DNA of 9,133 nucleotides, taken from assembly GCA_015661135.1 (NCBI GenBank), contig JACVXW010000090.1, positions 1 to 9,133 on the forward strand, read 5' to 3'. The translations under genes were made by a program, and so were the position numbers. The notes under the pieces are model-generated. The model did not search any database. It saw only the letters and a program-made list of their open reading frames with translations, and had not been told where the DNA came from. Below are positions 1-7,026 of this stretch, in pieces; positions within the stretch are counted from its first letter, which is position 1; each line of letters begins with the position of its first letter. This DNA is from Chloroflexota bacterium. GTDB lineage: Bacteria; Chloroflexota; Limnocylindria; Limnocylindrales; CSP1-4.

Positions 1-94
1 GCTCCACCTCGAGGTACGTGCCGGCGTATGGGATGATGCGCCCGCTCGGTTTGGGAGGCTTGATGTGCGCAAGGTCCCGATGAAAAGCGGGCAT
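1..94 (-). CDS. Partial unrecognised protein, N-terminus only, runs off left edge
   Basis: An open frame on the minus strand starts with ATG at 94 and runs without a stop to the window edge, giving 31 residues that begin MPAFHRDLAHIKPP and include SGRIIPYAGTYLEVE. The mix of residues (Tyr, Ile, His, Lys, Glu) looks like a real protein rather than the Arg/Pro/Ala-rich shadow frames common in this DNA. An AGGA lies about 8 bases before the ATG, a modest ribosome binding site. It is on the same strand as the large LVIVD/beta-helix gene, 123 bp beyond that gene's stop, so it could be a downstream operon member or have its own promoter. I do not recognise a family. The call rests on a short fragment and could be chance. 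Confidence 0.4.
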   Translation of the reverse strand, partial: MPAFHRDLAHIKPPKPSGRIIPYAGTYLEVE

Positions 95-217
95 GCCGGC
101 GTCCTGCCAGTTCGCCCGTCCGAGTTCCCTTCGTCAGTAGCACCGGACTGGCGACTGACCCGGCTCACGGCAAGTCGCAAGCCCTCGCCCCGACCAATCC
201 ATGCCCCGCGATCAGCC

Positions 218-3200
218 TCACGGTGGCTCAGTCAGGGGGTAGCGGTCGAGTCCCTCCGGTCGGACCTTCCTGGACCGATCAAGGACGCCGTCTCCGTCTG
301 GATCGAGGCCGGTGAAGTCGGACCAGTAGTTGCCTCGGCGACCGTCGTCCCAAGCGTTGGCGGCTCCCTCGTCACGGGCCTGAGTCAAATTGTTGGCGAA
401 GGCGTTCCCACTGATGATGTTTGCCTCCGACGCACCGCCCGCGTGAAGGCCTATGGCGTTGCCCCGCATGACGTTGCCGCGCACTCGACTCGCGAAGGCG
501 CCGTCGCCCAGGAGGATCCCAATACCGGCTTCGCTCTCGACGACGTTGGCGATGACGTGAATCCGGGCGCCGCTCTCGATGCGGATGGCCACGTCGAGCG
601 GGTCACCGGGGTCGGCTCGGACCCCTTCGGCGTGGACCGTATTTCCGATGACGAGGCTCGAGCTGCCGCGGACGACGATCCCGATTCCGCCGACGATGTT
701 CCCGGCAGCCGGAGATCGCCCGCCGATCACCGTCCTGGGTTTCTCGGCCATGATGGCGCCGGGCACGATCTGGTTGTCGCGCTCATCGAAGCGCAATCGG
801 TTGCCCAGCACGATCACGTCGTTGGCGCCGATGTGGATCCCGCCGTTCAGGATGTTCCCCTCGCCCGGCACCGCGCCGCCGACCCGGTTGAATGGCTCGC
901 CGATGATGATTCCACCTCGACCCAGCACCCGCTTGCCAGTCGGATCGACCCCCAGCCGATTGCCGACGAGGCTGTTGTAGACGCTGCCCGGGTCGGCGAA
1001 CTGGACGATCCCGTTGACGACGTTCCCGATGACCTGATTGCCGGCCGTGCTCAGGCCGTCGATCGCCCTCACCTGGTCGGGTGCGTGGAGCGCCTTCCGC
1101 CCGGTCGCATCGATGCCGATGTAGTTGCCCTGGATCGTGACGTGGTTGGCCATGTCGAGCGTGATCTCGTACCGGCTCCCCGCAATCACGTTGCGGTCGG
1201 CTGGGTCCGGTCCGCCCACGACGTGCCCAGACCCCTGCAGGAAGATCCCGAACTCCTGGGCGCCGAGCAGCCGCGTTCCCGACCGATCCAGGCCGATGAG
1301 GTTGCCGACGATGCGCATGTCGGTCGCCTCGTCGCCGACCGATCCCCCCAGGCCTGCGTTGCAGCACGCCCAGATGCCGCCCTCGCCGTTGCTGTGGATG
1401 ACCAAGCGGGAGACGGTCTGTCTCGAGCCGCCGAGGTTGATCCCGAATCCGGTGAAATTGGTGACCTCGAGTCCCGAGATCACGCTGTCAGCCTCGTAGA
1501 CCCCGAAGGCCGTCTCGCTCTCTCCACCACCGTCCAGGATGACGCCCGCCCCGGTGCCGTCGACCGTGACGCCTCCGGGCACGCCCAGCTCCTCCCGGAC
1601 GTGGACCGTAGCCGGACGAGCCGGCGGGAAGACGGCAGGATCGAACGTGACCAGGGTGCCGGCAGCCGCCTGCTCGACGCAGCGTCGCAACGAGCCGGGG
1701 CCGGAGTCGTCGGTAGTGGTGACCAGGCACGTGCCGGAGGCCTGCGTCCTGGCCGGCGGCTGCGCCGTCCGCTGGCGTAACGAGGCCAGCGTGGCCTCAC
1801 CGCCCGACGCCGGCAACACGGCGGAAGCATTGTCCTCGGACCACTCCACGACAAAGAAGCCGCCGTCATCCGAGGCGACGTACACATGATCGTCGTCCGC
1901 GACGACGCCAACCACGTTGCCGGGAAGACGCAGCTGCCCTGCGAAGTGCGGGCGCTCCGGATCGGATACGTCGATGGCCACGAGGCCCCCCGCCTCGCCG
2001 GCGACGAACAGGTGTCCACCGGCAAAGGCCAGGAACGGGCCGCTCTGGTCGGCCGTCGCGGTCGGCGCGGGGAGCTGGACCAGTCCGACGAGCCGCGGCG
2101 CCGCAGACGAGTCGAGGTCGTAGACGCCGAGCATCGCCGCATAGCTAGCGATGGAGAACAAGGTGGATCCCACGACCAGCGCCTGGGCCCACTCCTTTCC
2201 TGCGACCCTGGGGTCGTCCGCTTCGGCGCGCCCGGTGAGGACGGGCGCGCGGGGATCGGAGAGGTCGACAACGTGGATTCCATCGTCGGCCGCGATGTAG
2301 GCGAGATCGCCGACGGCCGTGACTCCGGTGGTCAGGAATCCCCGGGAAGCAGTGTCGAGATAGGCGAGCTCGCAGGGCGTTGGCTGGCTGCCGTCGATGA
2401 TCCAAAGGCCGAGCTCGACCGCGAGGAGCACCATCGAGCCGTGGACGGTGACCTGGTAGGTCGGGCCCGAGCGGCCGGCGAAGAACGGTCCTGGGGCCGG
2501 CGGACCCCGTGGACTCACGGTCGCTGCGAAGAGGTTCCTGTACGCGACCGCATCGGTTGTGACGAACAGGTTCGACCCGACCACAGCTGCCGAACGGACG
2601 GGATCCTCGGTGCTGATACCGGGCAGGTCGGTCGGCCGGGCCGGATCGGACACGTCGACGACGCGCAATCCCTGGCCCTTCGCTGCCACAAACGCCCGCG
2701 TCCCGGCCAGCGTGAGCCCGTCGGCTGATGCGAGGGGGGCGTACGTGCTCAGCTCGGCCGGCGGTCCATCGCGGACTCCGATGATCCGGATGCCGACCGA
2801 CGTGTCGACGAGCGCCGCCAACGGGCCATCGGCGCCCGTCGCGATCGCGTGGCCACCGGCGACAGGCAGGTGTCCGACGACCACGGGATTGCCCGGGTCG
2901 GCGAGGTCGATAACCTGCAGTCCGGCCCCGCCCGCGGCCAGGTAGGCTCGGTCGCCGTCCGCCGCGACGCCCATCACCCACGCGTCGGTCGGGACGGTTG
3001 TCACGAGACGTGGCACCCGCGGGTCGCCGACGTCGACGATGCGAAGGCCGCCCCAACCGTCTGCAACGAGCACATGCTCGCCTAGGACCGCCACCCCAAA
3101 CGCGTAGCCGCCGGTGAAAAGACGGCCCAGCTCGGAGGGGTGACGAGGATCCCGGACGTCGACAATCAAGAGTCCTTCGTCGGCGGTCGCGAGGTAGGCG

Positions 3201-3919
3201 ACACCGCCCTGGACGGCCACGTCGACGATGCGACGCAGTTCGAACAGCACCGCCAGCTCCACCGGCGCAGCGGCATCCCGCAAGTCCACCACGCGAAGGC
3301 CACCCGGCCCGTCGGCCACGAAGGCGGTCGTGCCATCGACGGCGACGGCCTCGGCATACCCCGGCAGCGAAAGCGACGCGCGCAGCGTGAGCCCGGCCGC
3401 ATCGAGCATGGCCAGGCCGCCATCGCCCACAGCCACGACCAGCGTGTCTCCCAAGAGGGCGACGCCCTCGACCGTGCCCGGGAGCAGAGGCGAAGACGCC
3501 ACCTCCCGCGGCAGGCGCGGGTCGGACAGATCGACCCCAAGGACGCGTGAGCTTGCCCCCACGAACACGCGAGTACCGTCGACCAACGCGGTCCGCGCCG
3601 GACCGCCGAGGCTTCCGACGATCTCCATCGCCACCAGGCCGGGCACCGCGGCCGCAACCTCAGCCGGCGCTGGGCCTTGGGGCTGCAGGCTGATGTCGCA
3701 GGCCGGCAGCCTCGGAGCGTCGGCCAACCCGGGGAGAGGCGTCGCCACGGGTTCGGGAGAGGGCGACGGGCTGACGGATCCGGTGACCGACGGCTGCGGT
3801 GATGGAGCAGGTGTTGGCTTCGCCGGGGACCACGTCGCGACGGCGACGAATGCGCCCATCACGGCGACGACGCCCGCAACGAAAACCACGCGTCGCCGGC
3901 TGCCGATCGGGATCGCCAT
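218..3919 (-). CDS. Exported LVIVD-repeat beta-propeller and parallel beta-helix protein
   Basis: A protein of about 1233 residues. Arg residues then a hydrophobic segment (about residues 11-29) form a signal peptide or membrane anchor, followed by a Pro/Ser/Thr-rich linker to about residue 63. From about 95 to 700 it carries repeats of the form (L/I)xVxDxxDPxxP, such as LRVVDLRDAAAP, LLIVDVRDPRHP, LRIVDVGDPRVP and LVAIDVSDPERP. At least eight are clear and several more degenerate; this is the LVIVD repeat of extracellular beta-propellers. From about residue 729 (TCLVTTTDDSGPGSLRRC) to the end it is a right-handed parallel beta-helix with repeats GNLIGLDRSG, GNYIGIDATG and GNRLGVDPTG, ending NYWSDFTGLDPDGDG. 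The role is probably cell-surface or secreted binding; no catalytic residues are recognised. A TTG at 3925 is also in frame, but ATG 3919 is preferred because AAGGG lies about 7 bases before it. No terminator is obvious after the stop. Confidence 0.9.
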   Translation of the reverse strand: MAIPIGSRRRVVFVAGVVAVMGAFVAVATWSPAKPTPAPSPQPSVTGSVSPSPSPEPVATPLPGLADAPRLPACDISLQPQGPAPAEVAAAVPGLVAMEIVGSLGGPARTALVDGTRVFVGASSRVLGVDLSDPRLPREVASSPLLPGTVEGVALLGDTLVVAVGDGGLAMLDAAGLTLRASLSLPGYAEAVAVDGTTAFVADGPGGLRVVDLRDAAAPVELAVLFELRRIVDVAVQGGVAYLATADEGLLIVDVRDPRHPSELGRLFTGGYAFGVAVLGEHVLVADGWGGLRIVDVGDPRVPRLVTTVPTDAWVMGVAADGDRAYLAAGGAGLQVIDLADPGNPVVVGHLPVAGGHAIATGADGPLAALVDTSVGIRIIGVRDGPPAELSTYAPLASADGLTLAGTRAFVAAKGQGLRVVDVSDPARPTDLPGISTEDPVRSAAVVGSNLFVTTDAVAYRNLFAATVSPRGPPAPGPFFAGRSGPTYQVTVHGSMVLLAVELGLWIIDGSQPTPCELAYLDTASRGFLTTGVTAVGDLAYIAADDGIHVVDLSDPRAPVLTGRAEADDPRVAGKEWAQALVVGSTLFSIASYAAMLGVYDLDSSAAPRLVGLVQLPAPTATADQSGPFLAFAGGHLFVAGEAGGLVAIDVSDPERPHFAGQLRLPGNVVGVVADDDHVYVASDDGGFFVVEWSEDNASAVLPASGGEATLASLRQRTAQPPARTQASGTCLVTTTDDSGPGSLRRCVEQAAAGTLVTFDPAVFPPARPATVHVREELGVPGGVTVDGTGAGVILDGGGESETAFGVYEADSVISGLEVTNFTGFGINLGGSRQTVSRLVIHSNGEGGIWACCNAGLGGSVGDEATDMRIVGNLIGLDRSGTRLLGAQEFGIFLQGSGHVVGGPDPADRNVIAGSRYEITLDMANHVTIQGNYIGIDATGRKALHAPDQVRAIDGLSTAGNQVIGNVVNGIVQFADPGSVYNSLVGNRLGVDPTGKRVLGRGGIIIGEPFNRVGGAVPGEGNILNGGIHIGANDVIVLGNRLRFDERDNQIVPGAIMAEKPRTVIGGRSPAAGNIVGGIGIVVRGSSSLVIGNTVHAEGVRADPGDPLDVAIRIESGARIHVIANVVESEAGIGILLGDGAFASRVRGNVMRGNAIGLHAGGASEANIISGNAFANNLTQARDEGAANAWDDGRRGNYWSDFTGLDPDGDGVLDRSRKVRPEGLDRYPLTEPP

Positions 3920-3943
3920 CCTCAAACCCTTAGCGCGATGCCA

Positions 3944-3949
3944 ACCTTA
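3944..3949 (-). promoter_or_regulatory. Weak candidate -10 element for the LVIVD/beta-helix gene
   Basis: TAAGGT read on the minus strand lies 30 bases before the preferred ATG at 3919, which would give a short leader of about 19 bases. No convincing -35 hexamer stands 16-18 bases further upstream, so this is a weak candidate. Confidence 0.22.
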
Positions 3950-3994
3950 CGCTGCTGGCCCCGGCCGCTGCCACAGCCGGAGACAGTTGCCACT

Positions 3995-4043
3995 GGTGCA
4001 CCGACCCGCGGTCGGCTTCAGGCGTTGGAGCGGGTGCACCCGC
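3995..4043. repeat. Two GGTGCACC palindromes, one within a 14-bp perfect palindrome
   Basis: GGTGCACC occurs at 3995-4002 and again at 4033-4040, where it is the core of the perfect palindrome GCGGGTGCACCCGC (4030-4043). Start-to-start spacing is 38 bp. Between them CCGAC-CCGCG-GTCGG (4001-4015) could form a 5-bp stem. The pair lies in the 239-bp non-coding gap between the start of the LVIVD/beta-helix gene and tRNA-Thr, so it could be an operator. In GC-rich DNA short palindromes also arise by chance. The rest of the gap holds only a short GTGACG tandem near 4069-4086 and the tRNA promoter candidate. Confidence 0.35.
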
Positions 4044-4122
4044 GGCCCGCGTGTTTGATCCACGGAGCGTGACGGTGACGGTGATTCTCAATCGGCGCCA
4101 CGCGATCGATTCTGCGCGTGAA

Positions 4123-4150
4123 GCTGATGTCTTTGAGCATCGGCTATTCT
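4123..4150 (+). promoter_or_regulatory. Candidate promoter of tRNA-Thr
   Basis: TATTCT at 4145-4150 is a good -10 match (TATAAT) and ends 8 bases before the mature tRNA 5' end at 4159. The -35 partner, GCTGAT at 4123-4128 with a 16-bp spacer, is a poor match. The local AT-rich patch in otherwise GC-rich DNA supports a promoter here. Confidence 0.4.
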
Positions 4151-4158
4151 TGATTGGC

Positions 4159-4233
4159 GCCGACATAGCTCAGCGGTAGAGCAGCTGTTTCGTAAACAGC
4201 AGGTCCTCGGTTCAAATCCGAGTGTCGGCTCCA
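4159..4233 (+). tRNA. tRNA-Thr (anticodon CGT)
   Basis: The full cloverleaf can be drawn. The acceptor stem pairs GCCGACA (4159-4165) with TGTCGGC (4223-4229). The D arm is GCTC-AGCGGTA-GAGC. The anticodon stem pairs GCTGT (4184-4188) with ACAGC (4196-4200) around loop TTCGTAA, with anticodon CGT at 4191-4193, reading threonine codon ACG. The T arm is CTCGG-TTCAAAT-CCGAG. Discriminator base T is followed by an encoded CCA (4231-4233). The G1-C72 and C2-G71 pairs and G35/U36 agree with known threonine identity elements. It lies between a divergent gene and a dehydrogenase gene that begins 40 bases downstream. Confidence 0.97.
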
Positions 4234-4273
4234 TTGATCGCCGAACGAAGCGACAGCGGGTGATCGAGCCGCG

Positions 4274-5332
4274 ATGAGAGCGTTCGTGATCACCGCTCCC
4301 GGCGACGCCGGGGTCCAGGACGTGCCCGCGCCGACCGCGGCGCCCGGCGAGGTCGTCGTCGAGGTCGCCCGGGCCGGCGTCTGCGGAACGGACGCCGAGT
4401 TCTTCAACGGATCGATGGCGTACCTCCATGACGGGCAGGCGTCGTTTCCCGTCCGGATCGGCCACGAGTGGGCCGGCGTCGTTCGCTCCGTCGGCCCGGG
4501 GGTCGATCGGGACTGGATGGGCCGGCGGGTCACGGGCGACACGATGCTGGGTTGCGGCACGTGCCGTCGATGCCGCGCCGGGTCCCACAACGTGTGCGTT
4601 TCACGGGTCGAGGTTGGGATCAGCCACGGTCGCCCTGGCGCACTCGCGGAGCAGGTGGCGATACCGGCCGTGGCGCTGCGCGCTCTGCCGGACACGGTCG
4701 ACGACGCGATGGGTGCAATGGTCGAGCCGGGCGGGAATGCCGTTCGCGCCGTGCGCGGCGCCGCGGTCCCTCCGGGCGGCCGACTGCTCGTCCTGGGCGC
4801 GGGCACGATCGGACTGCTGGCGGCGATGTTCGCCAGGGCCGGTGGCATCGACGTCCACATCGTGGGCCGATCCGCCCGCTCGCTCGCGATCGCACGCTCG
4901 CTCGGGTTCGCGTCCGTGTGGACCGACGACACCCTTCCGGACGTGCCGTGGGATGGCGTGATCGACGCGTCCAACGCCCCCGCGCTGCCTGCCCGGGCCC
5001 TGGACCTGGTCGAGCCCGGCAAGCGAGTGGTCTACATCGGGCTGGCGCCCGAATGGAGCCCGATCGACACGCGCGCCCTCGCATTGAAGGACGTCACGGC
5101 CGTCGGGATCCTCGGCGGCTCCCAGGGGCTCGATCGCGCCATCGAAGCGTACGCCCGCGGCGACGTTGACCCGCGTCCGCTCATTGCCGCGACCGTCGAC
5201 CTCGACCGCCTGGTGGAGGTCCTCGCTGGAGATCGGCCGGTGACGGCAACGGACGGGCCGAAGGTCCACGTCCAGACGCGAGGTGACCATCCGGGGCCCC
5301 GGAACCCCGCACAGAAGGAGAGATTTGCGTGA
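4274..5332 (+). CDS. Zinc-dependent medium-chain dehydrogenase (sugar/polyol type)
   Basis: A 352-residue MDR-family oxidoreductase that should oxidise an alcohol or sugar hydroxyl using NAD(P)+ in the cytoplasm. Catalytic zinc site: Cys37 (GVCGTD), His64-Glu65 (IGHEWAG), with Glu151 (VEPGG) a likely extra ligand. Structural zinc site: Cys94, Cys97, Cys100 and Cys108 with the classic C-x2-C-x2-C-x7-C spacing. The Rossmann motif is VLGAGTIG (173-180). After the second strand the sequence is VGRSARS rather than an acidic residue, which favours NADP+ (inference). The sequence is closest in style to sorbitol, threonine and glucose dehydrogenases; the substrate is unknown. The ATG gives the usual MRAFVITAPG start, yet no strong Shine-Dalgarno precedes it. 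It ends in a GTGA overlap with the SDR gene, so the two are translationally coupled; the last ~15 residues overlay that gene's ribosome site. Confidence 0.9.
   Translation: MRAFVITAPGDAGVQDVPAPTAAPGEVVVEVARAGVCGTDAEFFNGSMAYLHDGQASFPVRIGHEWAGVVRSVGPGVDRDWMGRRVTGDTMLGCGTCRRCRAGSHNVCVSRVEVGISHGRPGALAEQVAIPAVALRALPDTVDDAMGAMVEPGGNAVRAVRGAAVPPGGRLLVLGAGTIGLLAAMFARAGGIDVHIVGRSARSLAIARSLGFASVWTDDTLPDVPWDGVIDASNAPALPARALDLVEPGKRVVYIGLAPEWSPIDTRALALKDVTAVGILGGSQGLDRAIEAYARGDVDPRPLIAATVDLDRLVEVLAGDRPVTATDGPKVHVQTRGDHPGPRNPAQKERFA
5315..5322 (+). promoter_or_regulatory. Strong ribosome binding site deciding a GTG start
   Basis: AAGGAGAG lies 6 bases before GTG 5329 and inside the 3' end of the upstream dehydrogenase gene. 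It fixes the start of the SDR gene at GTG, consistent with the protein opening directly into its Rossmann strand (SRVVFITGAG). Confidence 0.75.
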
Positions 5333-5964
5333 GTCGGGTCGTGTTCATCACGGGCGCGGGTTCGGGAATCGGCGAGGCGACGGCGCGAAGATTCGCGGCT
5401 GACGGGGAACGCGTCGCGGTCGCCGACTCTGACGAGGCCGCGGCGCGGCGGGTCGTCGAGGCCAACAACGCCGCGATCGGCGTGGCCGGGGATCTGCTCG
5501 AGACCACGGCCGAGGACATCGAACGGACGCTCGCGGTGAATGTCCGGGGCGTCTTCAACACCTGCCGGGCCGTACTTCCTTCCATGCTCGACGCAGGGGA
5601 GGGAGTCATCGTGAATGTCGCCTCGGTGGTTGCGCTGGCTGCGGTCACGAGGCGCGCCGCCTACACGGCTTCGAAGGGGGCCATCGTTGCCCTCACCCGA
5701 TCGATCGCCGTGGACTTCATGGGCCGCGGGATCCGGTGCAATGCCGTGGCACCCGGGACGGTGGACACGCCGTGGATCGGGCGCATCCTTGCGGACGCAC
5801 CGGATCCGATCACCGCCCGCCAGGCGATGGTCGATCGGCAGCCTCTGGGGCGCCTGGGCCTTCCGGAGGAGATCGCCGGGGCGATCCGCTACCTCGCCTC
5901 GCCTGAAGCCGCATTCGTGCACGGATCCTGCCTCGTCATCGATGGAGGCTTTTCGGCCAGGTAA
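5329..5964 (+). CDS. Short-chain dehydrogenase (SDR) with internal in-frame deletion
   Basis: An SDR-family oxidoreductase of 211 residues; classical SDRs have about 250. Present are TGAGSGIG (8-15), Asp33 at the end of strand 2 (suggesting NAD+), NNAA (46-49), and the catalytic tetrad Asn71, Ser99, Tyr112 and Lys116 (YTASK). The C-terminal part, GTVDTPW and then LASPEAAFVHGSCLVIDGG, resembles DHRS6/2-keto-3-deoxy-L-fuconate dehydrogenase-like SDRs (family recognition from memory, moderate). The odd feature is that strand 2 and helix 2 (EAAARRVV, 36-43) run straight into NNAA. The usual strand 3 with its Asp-Val, helix 3 and strand 4 (xLDxLV), about 35-40 residues, are absent. The frame is kept and both ends look normal, so this may be a genuine deletion, an inactive enzyme or an assembly collapse. 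It overlaps the upstream gene by 4 nt and lies 45 bp before the next. Confidence 0.85.
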   Translation: MSRVVFITGAGSGIGEATARRFAADGERVAVADSDEAAARRVVEANNAAIGVAGDLLETTAEDIERTLAVNVRGVFNTCRAVLPSMLDAGEGVIVNVASVVALAAVTRRAAYTASKGAIVALTRSIAVDFMGRGIRCNAVAPGTVDTPWIGRILADAPDPITARQAMVDRQPLGRLGLPEEIAGAIRYLASPEAAFVHGSCLVIDGGFSAR

Positions 5965-6009
5965 CCGCCATCCAGCACACCGCACGCACGGGGGAGAGGA
6001 CGTGAACGC

Positions 6010-6987
6010 ATGAGAGCAGTCGTCCATGACCGGTACGGGCCGCCGGAGGTGCTCCGACTCGAAGAGGTCGAGCGGCCCGTCCCGAAGGACGATGAGGTCC
6101 TCGTCAAGGTCCACGCAACGACCGTCAATCGAACGGACACGGGCTTTCGCAGCGCCGACCTCTTCATCAGCCGGTTCTTCACCGGCCTGCTCCGACCGAA
6201 ACAGAAGATCCCCGGCAGCGAGTTCGCCGGCATGGTCGAGGCGGTTGGCGCGGCCGTCACCGAGTTCACGGCCGGCGACCGCGTCTTCGGGGCGCGCTCG
6301 GGTGCCAACGCGGAGTTCGTTTGCGTGCGAGAGCGGCGCATCATCGTGCCCATGCCGGCCGGCATGACCTTCGAGGAGGCGGCGTCCATCCCGGACGGGG
6401 CAATCCTCGCCCTTGCGTGCCTTCGCGCGGCCGAGGTTCAGGCGGACCGGCCGGGCCGGCGAATCCTGATCTACGGCGCCTCCGGGTCCATCGGCACCGC
6501 AGCGGTCCAGCTGGCGAGGTTCTTCGGCGCCCACGTCACCGCCGTCTGCGGCACGAAGAACGTGGACCTCGTGCGCTCGCTCGGCACCGACGAGGTGATC
6601 GACTACACGCGGGAGGATTTCACGAAGAACGGCCAGACCTACGACGTCGTCTTCGATGCCGTCGGCAAGCACTCCTTCCGGCGGTCCCGGCGCTCGATCA
6701 GGTCCGGCGGGATGTTCATCGAAACGGACCTCGGCTTCCTGGGGCACGTCCCGATCCTGATCCTGCTGACCCGCTGGCTCGGGAGCAAGCGGGTGAAGCT
6801 CGCGATCCCCCACTACGCCCGCGAGGACGTGGTCCTCGTCAAGGAGCTGATCGAGGCGGGGAAGTACCGCGCCGTCATCGACCGGGTCTACCCGCTGGAG
6901 CAGATCATCGAGGCCTCCCGATACGTCGAGACGGGACAGAAGACGGGCAACGTCGTCCTGACCGTCAGCCACGAGCAAGGGAGCTGA
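6010..6987 (+). CDS. Zinc-free MDR oxidoreductase, quinone oxidoreductase type
   Basis: A 325-residue NAD(P)H-dependent MDR of the quinone oxidoreductase/reticulon-4-interacting-protein-like group, expected to reduce quinones or activated alkenes in the cytoplasm. The N-terminal GroES-like domain has MRAVVHDRYGPPEVLRLEEV and VHATTVNRTD (34-43). GSEFAG (69-74) stands where zinc ADHs have GHE, and there is no structural-zinc Cys cluster, so it is zinc-independent. The nucleotide-binding loop is YGASGSIGTAAVQ (155-167), and the protein closes with the usual TGNVVLTV. Length is normal for the family. GGGAGAGGA ends about 9 bases before ATG 6010. It lies 45 bp after the SDR gene and 39 bp before the membrane protein gene, on the same strand, so it is probably in the same operon. 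The substrate cannot be read. Confidence 0.9.
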   Translation: MRAVVHDRYGPPEVLRLEEVERPVPKDDEVLVKVHATTVNRTDTGFRSADLFISRFFTGLLRPKQKIPGSEFAGMVEAVGAAVTEFTAGDRVFGARSGANAEFVCVRERRIIVPMPAGMTFEEAASIPDGAILALACLRAAEVQADRPGRRILIYGASGSIGTAAVQLARFFGAHVTAVCGTKNVDLVRSLGTDEVIDYTREDFTKNGQTYDVVFDAVGKHSFRRSRRSIRSGGMFIETDLGFLGHVPILILLTRWLGSKRVKLAIPHYAREDVVLVKELIEAGKYRAVIDRVYPLEQIIEASRYVETGQKTGNVVLTVSHEQGS

Positions 6988-7026
6988 CCGCGGTCGTAGA
7001 GTGAGCCCGACCGCTGGAGGACCGAG

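Noticed and set aside
95..217. Terminator or small RNA after the exported-protein gene
   Set aside because: No stable stem followed by a T-run was found; the stretch shows nothing I can support.
65..1780. 571-codon open frame on the plus strand opposite the exported-protein gene
   Set aside because: It is antisense to the repeat-rich LVIVD/beta-helix gene, rich in Asp/Val/Ala/Arg without any domain, and has no ribosome site. It is a shadow of GC-rich codon use.
4001..4015. CCGAC-CCGCG-GTCGG stem as a terminator
   Set aside because: Only a 5-bp stem and no T-tract on either strand; it is also upstream of, not after, the nearest genes.
4069..4086. Short GTGACG tandem repeat
   Set aside because: Only two full copies and a partial one; too short to be a regulatory array or CRISPR.
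4210..4233. tRNA-Thr 3' end as an integration (att) site for a mobile element
   Set aside because: I noticed no second copy of the 3' end, no integrase and no phage or plasmid genes in the window.
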